Assembly: GCA_030631725.1 (NCBI GenBank)
Contig: DAOVKO010000106.1
Coordinates: 1 to 7,186 of the forward strand
Origin: Actinomycetes bacterium
Lineage (GTDB): Bacteria; Planctomycetota; Phycisphaerae; JAACET01
Length of the DNA: 7,186 bases
Direction of reading: 5' to 3'
Positions 1 to 4,215 of this stretch are shown in pieces. Made by a program: the position numbers and the translations under genes. Every line of letters begins with the position of its first letter. The first letter of the stretch is position 1. Below the pieces are notes generated by a model. That model was not told the origin of the DNA and made no database searches. It worked only from the letters and a program-made list of their open reading frames with translations.

Positions 1-465
1 GATACCCACACACAAACCGATCATCCAATATGCGGAGGTTGGCCACTGTGCCCAGATAAACACCCCTAGAAACACAGCTAAAACGCCACTGATTAGCATC
101 CAACTTCTACTTATGTCAGGGTGCATTTGTGACACTAGACTCAATTGAACCATGCCCTGCATGATGAGAAGTATTGCCAGCAACAGTATAAGCATGACCG
201 TGCCAGGGCCGCGGTTGGCTAACAACATCAACCCGACCAGCAAATAGTGAGTAGCGCCGAAAAGTTGAAAGTAAAAACCTCCCCAAGGTCGGCTCCAAAA
301 GGAGTGCGCGGCGTGGGTAAAGCCGGCCGTAATGAAAATGAAACCTAGGCAAACCTCGAACCTCAGGCCGCCCTGAAACGACGCAACGGTGGTAAGCGCG
401 CCCAATACTATGGTCAAGAGGCCCAAGCCAATCAACCAAGCCCCGTGATTGCGTATACAAGCCAT
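1..465 (-). CDS. HdeD family (DUF308) membrane protein, partial (3' end beyond window)
   Basis: The frame opens with ATG at 465 and stays open for 155 codons to the window edge, so the C-terminus is missing. An in-frame TAG lies two codons upstream of this ATG, and a GGGGA Shine-Dalgarno-like site (472-476) sits 6 bases before it, which fixes the start. The product is very hydrophobic, with membrane segments near residues 10-28, 35-55, 64-83, 88-109, 122-140 and from 145. Family-like features are the repeated short helices, the FWSRPWGGFYFQLF and YLLVGLMLLANRGPG stretches, and a late SWMLISGVLAVFLGVFIW segment; these match the six-helix HdeD/DUF308 pattern as I know it. Family members are about 180-190 residues, so roughly 30 are missing. 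E. coli HdeD is an inner-membrane protein linked to acid resistance; the role here is unknown. A GATAAT hexamer (487-492) could be a -10 box, but I see no good -35. Family assignment is fairly secure, function is not. Confidence 0.8.
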   Translation of the reverse strand, partial: MACIRNHGAWLIGLGLLTIVLGALTTVASFQGGLRFEVCLGFIFITAGFTHAAHSFWSRPWGGFYFQLFGATHYLLVGLMLLANRGPGTVMLILLLAILLIMQGMVQLSLVSQMHPDISRSWMLISGVLAVFLGVFIWAQWPTSAYWMIGLCVGI

Positions 466-523
466 TGGCTATCCCCGTATTTGTTTATTATCGGATCCCC
501 TGGCCACCCAACCTGTCCCATAA

Positions 524-548
524 CCGGGGGGAGGGGGGCAGCCCCCGG
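524..548. repeat. GC-rich inverted repeat upstream of the HdeD-family gene
   Basis: CCGGGGG (524-530) is complementary to CCCCCGG (542-548) across an 11-base G-rich loop. The G runs also allow slipped pairings. Neither strand has a T tract after the stem, so it does not look like an intrinsic terminator. It lies about 60 bases upstream of the HdeD-family start. No function can be assigned. Confidence 0.4.
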
Positions 549-756
549 AAATGGCTTATAACTTTTATCGCTAAATAGCAGCTAGCCTGTAACTTTTTTT
601 CCAGGGAAAACCGATTTTTTGTGGGTCAGCTCCCCTCGTGGCGTTAGAAACTCGCCGCCATTTACTGGGGCTGCCAGATGGCTTCAGCTTTGTACCTGAA
701 TCCGCGTGAATGTTATATAGGCGATGCGGAGGAGGAGGTCGTGGGATTTCGGCGCA

Positions 757-804
757 TAAAAAAAGAGAGGCCACCGGCCAGGTAAAACCCTTTGGGTAGC
801 CTCT
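757..804 (-). terminator. Rho-independent terminator, minus strand
   Basis: Read on the minus strand, AGAGGCTACC (804-795) pairs with GGTGGCCTCT (775-766), giving a 10-bp stem with one G-U pair. The 19-base loop can itself fold (CCCAAAGGG). One C and then seven T (positions 764-758) follow the stem, the classic intrinsic terminator layout. On the plus strand the stem is followed only by TATAG, so it should act on minus-strand transcripts. The nearest minus-strand gene upstream is the S23 gene, which ends more than 700 bases away, so the transcript it serves is unclear. Confidence 0.65.
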
Positions 805-1004
805 TATAGTTGTCTGTTTATCCCAACACGGTCCGACAGTGTATTCACCTCGAGAGAACAGGAGGTTGTGGGGTTGTTGGATGTAGCGAAAGAGATTCAA
901 TCGCCTTTAAGACCGTACCTCTCTATAAGGCGCGCCAGCCCCGGTCTGCTTCGCCCGGCTTGGCTATAGGTTCTCGCCCCGGCTCAAAACGCTTCATATC
1001 TCTG

Positions 1005-1522
1005 ATTTCCCCAGAACGGTTCCCATCGGTACGGATGACCCGGATCGTGCGGACCGAAGCCCGCGAGTTTAAGGCGGCCTTAGCTCGTCAGAAGCTATCA
1101 CGCACCAGCGTGGAAACTTACTTCAAACATATAACGGCGATTTTCAACCAGGCCGTCAAGGACGAACTTATCCTTGGGAACCCCTTTTCCGGCCTTGGTA
1201 AAACCCTTCCCGCCGATTGTGACTGGCACTATGTCAGCAAGCAGGAGTTTCGAGCATTACTGAAAGCTGTCCGAGACAGTTGGGTCTCCGTTGTGGCACT
1301 ATGCCGCCTAGCTGGTTTGCGGCGAACTGAGGCCCTGCGCCTACGGCCAGAAGATATCAATTGGCAAGAGAAAACGCTGCGGGTGATCGGGCATGGCCCG
1401 TGGGACCCTAAGAGTAAGCGTTCTCGTATCGTACCTATGTTCCGCGAGGTTCAAAACGGCATACTCGATTGCCGAATTGCCTTTCCGAAATGGAATGACC
1501 AATATCTGGAACGGCGATCTCA
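1005..1522 (+). pseudogene. Tyrosine recombinase/phage integrase remnant, C-terminal catalytic part missing
   Basis: The translated segment resembles the core-binding domain and first half of the catalytic domain of a tyrosine recombinase. The core-binding part is REFKAALARQKLSRTSVETY followed by HITAIFNQAVKDELILGNPF. Next comes a linker and WHYVSKQEFRALL, then the box-I arginine in AGLRRTEALRLRPEDIN (Arg codon 1320-1322). The beta-hairpin lysine region is KSKRSRIVP (Lys codons 1410 and 1416). The HxxR, His/Trp and catalytic Tyr motifs are absent. The frame stays open to 1793, but from about 1520 it is simply antisense to the S23 gene and carries no recombinase-like sequence. Upstream, the frame is open from 810 without recombinase character before about 1005; an internal ATG lies at 1035. 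The product cannot be an active recombinase. It lies about 490 bases from tRNA-Pro, a common kind of integration target. The exact ends of homology are estimates. Confidence 0.75.
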
Positions 1523-1885
1523 TCACGATTTTCTCTTCTCAAGCCCGGCAATCAGCCCGCTGATCATCTTGGCCATGCTCTCCAGATCATCACGCAGAGC
1601 GGCATGCCTATGCTCGTTCAACAAGTTTCTCCTTCGGGCTACCTCCAGCAATGGGACACATTCCTGTACAGACCCACGGGCAATGGTGAAGAAGTTCTTG
1701 CGGTCTGGTTTCGTGAACCTGCCGTTGCCTTCGGCTAGGTTGGTTGCGATCGACAGCGCTGCACGATTAAGCTGGTCAGCTAAGAATCCATAACCTCTTT
1801 TGAAACCTTCAGTCAACTCGAGGATTCGGTCCGTGAAATCCACGGCTTTTTGGTAGACATCAAGGTTTTCGAACATGAAGCCCAT
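1523..1885 (-). CDS. Four-helix bundle protein, S23 / 23S rRNA intervening-sequence protein family
   Basis: The 120-residue product has the family hallmarks: FENLDVYQKAVDF near the N-terminus (residues 5-17), QLNRAALSIATNLAEGNGR at 38-56, and FFTIARGSVQECVPLLEVA at 65-83. A last helix follows to about 117. The predicted content is almost all alpha-helix, and the length is normal for the family (about 115-130). I chose the ATG at 1885 because AAGGA (minus strand, 1897-1893) lies 7 bases before it. A TTG at 1891 would crowd that site, and the ATG at 1876 is the alternative family-like start. S23 proteins were first found encoded in insertions within 23S rRNA genes. Relatives include the Avd accessory proteins of diversity-generating retroelements, but no reverse transcriptase or variable repeat is visible here. 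The gene lies head-on to the recombinase remnant, its stop codon coinciding with the point where recombinase similarity ends. An octamer-periodic inverted repeat precedes it. Molecular function is unknown. Confidence 0.88.
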   Translation of the reverse strand: MGFMFENLDVYQKAVDFTDRILELTEGFKRGYGFLADQLNRAALSIATNLAEGNGRFTKPDRKNFFTIARGSVQECVPLLEVARRRNLLNEHRHAALRDDLESMAKMISGLIAGLEKRKS

Positions 1886-1892
1886 CAGCAAA

Positions 1893-1897
1893 TCCTT
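1893..1897 (-). promoter_or_regulatory. Shine-Dalgarno site of the S23 gene
   Basis: The minus strand reads AAGGA, 7 bases before the ATG at 1885. It decides between three possible starts (TTG 1891, ATG 1885, ATG 1876) in favour of the middle one. Confidence 0.6.
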
Positions 1898-1983
1898 GAG
1901 CAGTAGAACAGGAGATCAGGAGACCGCAGGCGAGCGGCTCTTTTGTTTTTCCCCTGCTCACCTGTTCTTCTGTTCGCCTGCTC
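1898..1983. repeat. Octamer-periodic imperfect inverted repeat upstream of the S23 gene
   Basis: The left arm (1898-1923) and right arm (1958-1983) are imperfectly complementary. Paired blocks are GAGCAG (1898-1903) with CTGCTC (1978-1983), GAACAG (1906-1911) with CTGTTC (1970-1975), AGA (1913-1915) with TCT (1966-1968), and CAGG (1917-1920) with CCTG (1961-1964), plus a G-U pair. Within each arm the sequence is tandem with an 8-base period. The right arm reads roughly CCTGCTCA, CCTGTTCT, TCTGTTCG, CCTGCTC. The left arm carries AGAACAGG, AGATCAGG and then a degenerate unit. It sits directly upstream of the S23 start and between that gene and the tRNA. It could be an RNA hairpin in the S23 leader or a mobile-element end; neither is shown. 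Confidence 0.65.
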
Positions 1984-1984
1984 T

Positions 1985-2009
1985 ATTTTTCGGGCAAAGC
2001 CCGAAAAAT
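1985..2009. repeat. Perfect 11-bp palindrome at the tRNA-Pro 3' end
   Basis: ATTTTTCGGGC (1985-1995), a loop of AAA, then GCCCGAAAAAT (1999-2009) form a perfect 11-bp stem with a 3-base loop. Base 2009 is also the discriminator position of tRNA-Pro. On both strands the T run lies 5' of the GC core and the A run 3' of it, so this is not a canonical intrinsic terminator in either direction. As RNA it could still form a stable hairpin immediately downstream of the mature tRNA and affect 3'-end processing. Confidence 0.7.
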
Positions 2010-2084
2010 CGGGGCGACTGGATTTGAACCAGCGACCTCTTGACCCCCAGTCAAGCACTCTAAACCAAGCTGAGCTACGCCCCG
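2009..2084 (-). tRNA. tRNA-Pro (anticodon GGG)
   Basis: The minus strand folds as a standard 76-base cloverleaf. The acceptor stem CGGGGCG/CGCCCCG starts with C1 pairing G72, as is typical of bacterial tRNA-Pro. The D stem is GCTC/GAGT (one G-U) with an 11-base loop containing GG. The anticodon stem is CTTGA/TCAAG with loop CTGGGGG, giving anticodon GGG followed by G37. The variable region is AGGTC, the T stem GCTGG/CCAGT with loop TTCAAAT, and the discriminator is A. The CCA end is not encoded. It should read CCC and CCU proline codons. A strong promoter lies just upstream (2113-2142), and a palindrome begins at the 3' end. A recombinase remnant lies beyond its 3' end, the usual side for element integration, but I see no second copy of the tRNA 3' end in this window. 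Confidence 0.96.
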
Positions 2085-2112
2085 AATGCGAATCATCCAG
2101 CTTCTATATCAA

Positions 2113-2142
2113 AATATACCCTCAATCTGGCCCGCGTGTCAA
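2113..2142 (-). promoter_or_regulatory. sigma70-type promoter of tRNA-Pro
   Basis: The minus strand carries a perfect -35 TTGACA (2142-2137), an 18-base spacer and -10 TATATT (2118-2113). This predicts a start near 2106 and about 22 bases of 5' leader for removal by RNase P. No other minus-strand gene lies between it and the tRNA. Confidence 0.8.
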
Positions 2143-2281
2143 GACCCTGACCTTCATACAGCCCCGCATATCCCGGCTAACATACCTGCTCAGCAGCCCA
2201 TCATCATAGCCACAACAGCTTGGGCTTTCAAAGTAACGCCCCTCCGCCGGTTATAGTATTGTAATGACCCCAAAAACCTCC

Positions 2282-2310
2282 TTGACAGCCCACGTATTTC
2301 ATCGCAGACT
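2282..2310 (+). promoter_or_regulatory. Possible promoter of the four-helix membrane protein gene
   Basis: A perfect TTGACA (2282-2287) is followed after 17 bases by CAGACT (2305-2310), a poor -10 with three of six consensus bases. It lies 80-110 bases upstream of the start at 2393. A TATAGT at 2252-2257 is a better -10, but lacks a -35 partner. Only the hexamer and its position support this call. Confidence 0.35.
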
Positions 2311-2325
2311 TCCCCTGTGACGCTA

Positions 2326-2357
2326 CTGGCGTCGAGACAGGCCGGTCTCGATGCCAG
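2326..2357 (+). other. 13-bp stem-loop in the leader of the membrane protein gene
   Basis: CTGGCGTCGAGAC (2326-2338) pairs with GTCTCGATGCCAG (2345-2357) around the 6-base loop AGGCCG, with one G-U pair. The stem ends 22 bases before the Shine-Dalgarno site of the gene at 2393. A smaller hairpin, GACGC/GCGTC (2319-2333), shares its left arm, so the two cannot form together. After the stem comes only TTATTT a few bases on, which is weak for a terminator. A leader element controlling the downstream gene is possible; no known riboswitch was recognised. Confidence 0.5.
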
Positions 2358-2379
2358 CGCTTATTTCTCGGCTAAAGGA

Positions 2380-2384
2380 AAGGA
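2380..2384 (+). promoter_or_regulatory. Shine-Dalgarno site choosing the ATG at 2393
   Basis: AAGGA ends 8 bases before the ATG at 2393. It favours that start over the in-frame ATG at 2351, which lies inside the leader stem-loop and would add 14 residues with no membrane or signal character. Confidence 0.7.
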
Positions 2385-2392
2385 CTCCGGCC

Positions 2393-2839
2393 ATGAAAAC
2401 CCTCCTGAGAATCGTCCTGATTGTTGTGGGCCTGTTGACGTTGGTGTTCTCGCTGGCAGGTATCTTTGTTCCTTGGCAAAACATTGTAGCCTGGATGAGT
2501 ACTTGGAACGTGACTTTACCTGCTGCCCCCGACAGTCCGATCACCGTTTACATGTTTCGGGCTATGTGTGTTACTTATGCCTGGTCCGGGTTTCTGTTCT
2601 TGCTTGCCGCGGCCAATCCCCTTAAGTACCTGGCTTTGATTCGCGTGCTGGCCTTGGCCTTGATATGCGTTGGCTTGGCCTGCATACTAGTGGGCATCAA
2701 GGTCGACCTGCCCATAAAACCTGTCTTATTCTGCGACGGAATACCTTGCCTGGTTGCCGGCATCTTGATCTGGACCCTCAGTATCCCGCTAGGCCGGGAG
2801 CCTGCACAGGCCGTCCCGCCAACTCAATCTACTGCTTAG
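2393..2839 (+). CDS. Small four-helix membrane protein, family not recognised
   Basis: The 148-residue product has four predicted membrane segments, near residues 4-26, 52-74, 79-102 and 113-133. A polar loop at 28-50 contains tryptophans and prolines (VAWMSTWNV, PAAPDSP), and a short Pro/Thr/Gln-rich tail follows the last helix. The N-terminus MKTLLRIV is a normal start for an inner-membrane protein without a cleaved signal. Even codon use and a good Shine-Dalgarno site support it as a real gene. The layout reminds me of small hypothetical membrane proteins of the DUF4345-like sort, but I cannot assign the family with confidence and propose no function. It is convergent with ispG, the two stop codons being 43 bases apart with no clear terminator between them. 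Its upstream neighbour is divergent tRNA-Pro, so it is probably monocistronic. Confidence 0.82.
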   Translation: MKTLLRIVLIVVGLLTLVFSLAGIFVPWQNIVAWMSTWNVTLPAAPDSPITVYMFRAMCVTYAWSGFLFLLAAANPLKYLALIRVLALALICVGLACILVGIKVDLPIKPVLFCDGIPCLVAGILIWTLSIPLGREPAQAVPPTQSTA

Positions 2840-2882
2840 GACTTCTCGAAGAGTTCAGCGGGCGGATTTGTGTGAGTTTGCC

Positions 2883-3956
2883 CTATTCGCTTCTTTCGTT
2901 GACCAGCTTAATCAGCTCGTCGAGCATAGTCTCGAACGGGGTTGTTCCGGCGGGCTGACCATTGCGATAGAGCAGGGCCTTTTTTGGCCCCATGCACAGG
3001 GCGTAGTCGGCCTCGGCAGCTTCTCCGGGGCCGTTAACCTCGCAGCCCATGATGGCCACGCGCAGCGGCGCCTTTATCCGGGCCAATCTGATCCGGGCCT
3101 GGCGCACAACTTTGATCAAGTCTACTCGGCATCTGCCGCAGCTCGGACAGGAGATGACCTCGGGCTCGTTTCGCTCGCGCAGGCCCAGGTTATACAGAAT
3201 CTCCTTGGCGGCCAGGACCTCTTCCACGGGATCTGCTGTCAGCGATACTCGCAGCGTATCGCCGATACCCTCGGCGAGGAGCTTACCCAGAGCCAGCGAA
3301 TTCTTCACTAATCCCGTCTCCAGCACCCCCGCAGCGGTAAAGCCCAGGTGCAGCGGAAAGTCGAAGCGTTCGGCCAGGGCTCGATACACTTGGACGGTTT
3401 GTCGTACCTGCGAGCACTTGGCTGAAAGAATCACCTGGTCAAAATCGCAGGCCGAGAAAATATCCAGGTAGGCAGAAATCTTGTCCACCATGAGTTTGGG
3501 CAATGGTTCCTGTGAGTCTTTTTTCTTGCTCGAGCCACTGCGGGCCCGGATCGAGCCGGAGTTGACTCCCACGCGAATCGCCACCCCGTGATCGGCGCAG
3601 GAGCGGATCACTTGCTCAACTTTGGCCCGCTCAGTGATGTTTCCGGGGTTGAGGCGTATTTTCGCTACGCCGGCTGCCACCGCCTCCAGGGCTCGGTCAA
3701 AGTGAAAATGAACATCCCCAATCAGCGGCACGGGACTCTGGGCCACCAGCTCTTTCAGCACTGCCGTATCTTCAGGCCCGGGCACCGCCAGCCGCACCAG
3801 ATCAGCACCCGCGGCCGCCAGACGCTTGATTTGCTCCAGGCAAGCCTCTTTCTGGTGGGTGAACACGTTGGTCATCGACTGCACTGATATCGGCGCCCCC
3901 CCGCCAATGGTCACCGCACCAACGGAAACCGCCCTGGTATTTTCGCGTAGAAACAT
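2883..3956 (-). CDS. ispG: 4-hydroxy-3-methylbut-2-en-1-yl diphosphate synthase (IspG/GcpE)
   Basis: IspG catalyses the penultimate step of the cytoplasmic MEP isoprenoid pathway. It reductively opens 2-C-methyl-D-erythritol 2,4-cyclodiphosphate to HMBPP using a [4Fe-4S] cluster. The 357-residue product has the family N-terminus (VTIGGGAPISVQSMTNVFTH), then TIM-barrel motifs: DLVRLAVPG at 52-60, LIGDVHFHFDRAL at 78-90, KIRLNPGNI at 99-107 and VGVNSGS at 129-135. Cluster ligands are visible as Cys270 and Cys273 (CPSCGRC), Cys305 and Glu312 (MGCEVNGPGE). The length matches the two-domain bacterial form, without the extra middle domain of plant-type enzymes. A short charged insert, SSKKKDSQE, follows residue 141. 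The ATG at 3956 is preceded by an in-frame TAA, so no longer start is possible; no Shine-Dalgarno site is seen. A promoter at 3996-4024 suggests separate transcription from the upstream ABC gene, 259 bases away. Confidence 0.98.
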   Translation of the reverse strand: MFLRENTRAVSVGAVTIGGGAPISVQSMTNVFTHQKEACLEQIKRLAAAGADLVRLAVPGPEDTAVLKELVAQSPVPLIGDVHFHFDRALEAVAAGVAKIRLNPGNITERAKVEQVIRSCADHGVAIRVGVNSGSIRARSGSSKKKDSQEPLPKLMVDKISAYLDIFSACDFDQVILSAKCSQVRQTVQVYRALAERFDFPLHLGFTAAGVLETGLVKNSLALGKLLAEGIGDTLRVSLTADPVEEVLAAKEILYNLGLRERNEPEVISCPSCGRCRVDLIKVVRQARIRLARIKAPLRVAIMGCEVNGPGEAAEADYALCMGPKKALLYRNGQPAGTTPFETMLDELIKLVNERSE

Positions 3957-3995
3957 TTATACAAACCGTGGTAGAAAGCTGCTCCGGATGCCCAT

Positions 3996-4024
3996 ATTAT
4001 CAACGCCCAGCTTGAACTTGACAA
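3996..4024 (-). promoter_or_regulatory. sigma70-type promoter of ispG
   Basis: The minus strand reads TTGTCA (4024-4019), a 17-base spacer, then GATAAT (4001-3996). Each hexamer matches five of six consensus bases at optimal spacing. The predicted start is near 3989, giving about 33 bases of leader before the ATG at 3956. The -35 lies in a short palindrome, CTTG-A-CAAG, so the opposite strand also reads TTGACA (4018-4023), pointing towards the small lipoprotein frame. Confidence 0.7.
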
Positions 4025-4052
4025 GCCTGGACTTATTGTTACCCTTGAGTAA

Positions 4053-4214
4053 ATGGAAGATCTTCGACTTAATAGCTGGTTCTGGCCGGTGCTTTTGTGC
4101 CTTGCCTTGTCCGTTTGGCTCGGGGCCCTGGTCGGCTGTGAAAAGAAAGCTCCAGCGCCGCGACACATCGAGCTCCATCGTCAAGTGCACCAGCAGATGA
4201 TACCCAAAAATTAG
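4053..4214 (+). CDS. Putative small lipoprotein (53 residues)
   Basis: This short frame lies wholly in the gap between the ABC exporter and ispG, on the opposite strand to both. It begins MEDLRLNSWFWPV, continues as a hydrophobic helix (residues 9-28) and reaches a perfect lipobox, ALVGC, with the lipidated cysteine at residue 29. A basic tail of 24 residues follows (CEKKAPAPRHIELHRQVH, then QQMIPKN). Such a product would be secreted by Sec, lipidated and signal-peptidase-II processed. Against it, the n-region carries only one arginine beside two acidic residues, and ribosome binding is weak (GAG at 4046-4048). A TTGACA at 4018-4023 has only a poor -10 (TACCCT, 4040-4045). Its stop codon is one base from the ABC exporter stop codon, tail to tail. 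An overlapping 103-codon minus-strand frame looks non-coding. I think it is more likely real than not. Confidence 0.55.
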   Translation: MEDLRLNSWFWPVLLCLALSVWLGALVGCEKKAPAPRHIELHRQVHQQMIPKN

Positions 4215-4215
4215 T

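Larger units (their letters stand above)
466..1004. other. Gene-poor stretch, probably decayed accessory DNA
   Basis: I find no recognisable gene in these 539 bases. They hold the upstream region of the HdeD-family gene with its GC hairpin, AT-rich sequence around 550-625, an orphan intrinsic terminator on the minus strand (757-804), and frames that resemble no family I know. A 35-codon plus-strand frame (678-785) encodes a charged C-terminal half, but it runs into the terminator stem and has no clear ribosome binding site. The frame that becomes the recombinase is open from 810, yet only resembles a recombinase from about 1005. The stretch is best read as the eroded flank of the neighbouring recombinase remnant. 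Confidence 0.5.

Noticed and set aside
116..460. Minus-strand frame of 114 codons with many Arg, His and Gly
   Set aside because: It is a shadow of the HdeD-family gene, whose own frame is open from 465 to the window edge and gives a coherent six-helix membrane protein.
524..548. G-quadruplex in the G-rich run upstream of the HdeD-family gene
   Set aside because: Only two long G runs are separated by a single base, so the four spaced tracts of a standard motif are lacking. A simple hairpin explains the symmetry.
678..785. 35-codon plus-strand frame (MASALYLNPRECY onward) with a charged C-terminal half
   Set aside because: No family match, no clear ribosome binding site, and its 3' end overlaps the stem of the minus-strand terminator. 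It is too weak to call a gene.
841..969. Plus-strand frame with FTSREQEVVGLL, resembling the first helix of a LuxR-type helix-turn-helix
   Set aside because: Only about 12 residues match, the rest of the helix-turn-helix does not follow, and the frame has no credible start. Chance similarity is likely.
1523..1891. S23/Avd-like gene as a sign of a diversity-generating retroelement
   Set aside because: No reverse transcriptase, template repeat or variable repeat is present. The protein fits the general S23 family rather than specifically Avd.
1943..2209. Plus-strand frame of 88 codons containing LDLNQRPLDPQSSTLNQAEL
   Set aside because: It is the antisense translation of tRNA-Pro and its flanks, a well-known type of spurious protein. 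The tRNA fold explains the conserved look.
2840..2882. Possible bidirectional terminator between the converging membrane protein gene and ispG
   Set aside because: Only 4-bp stems can be drawn and no T tract follows on either strand.
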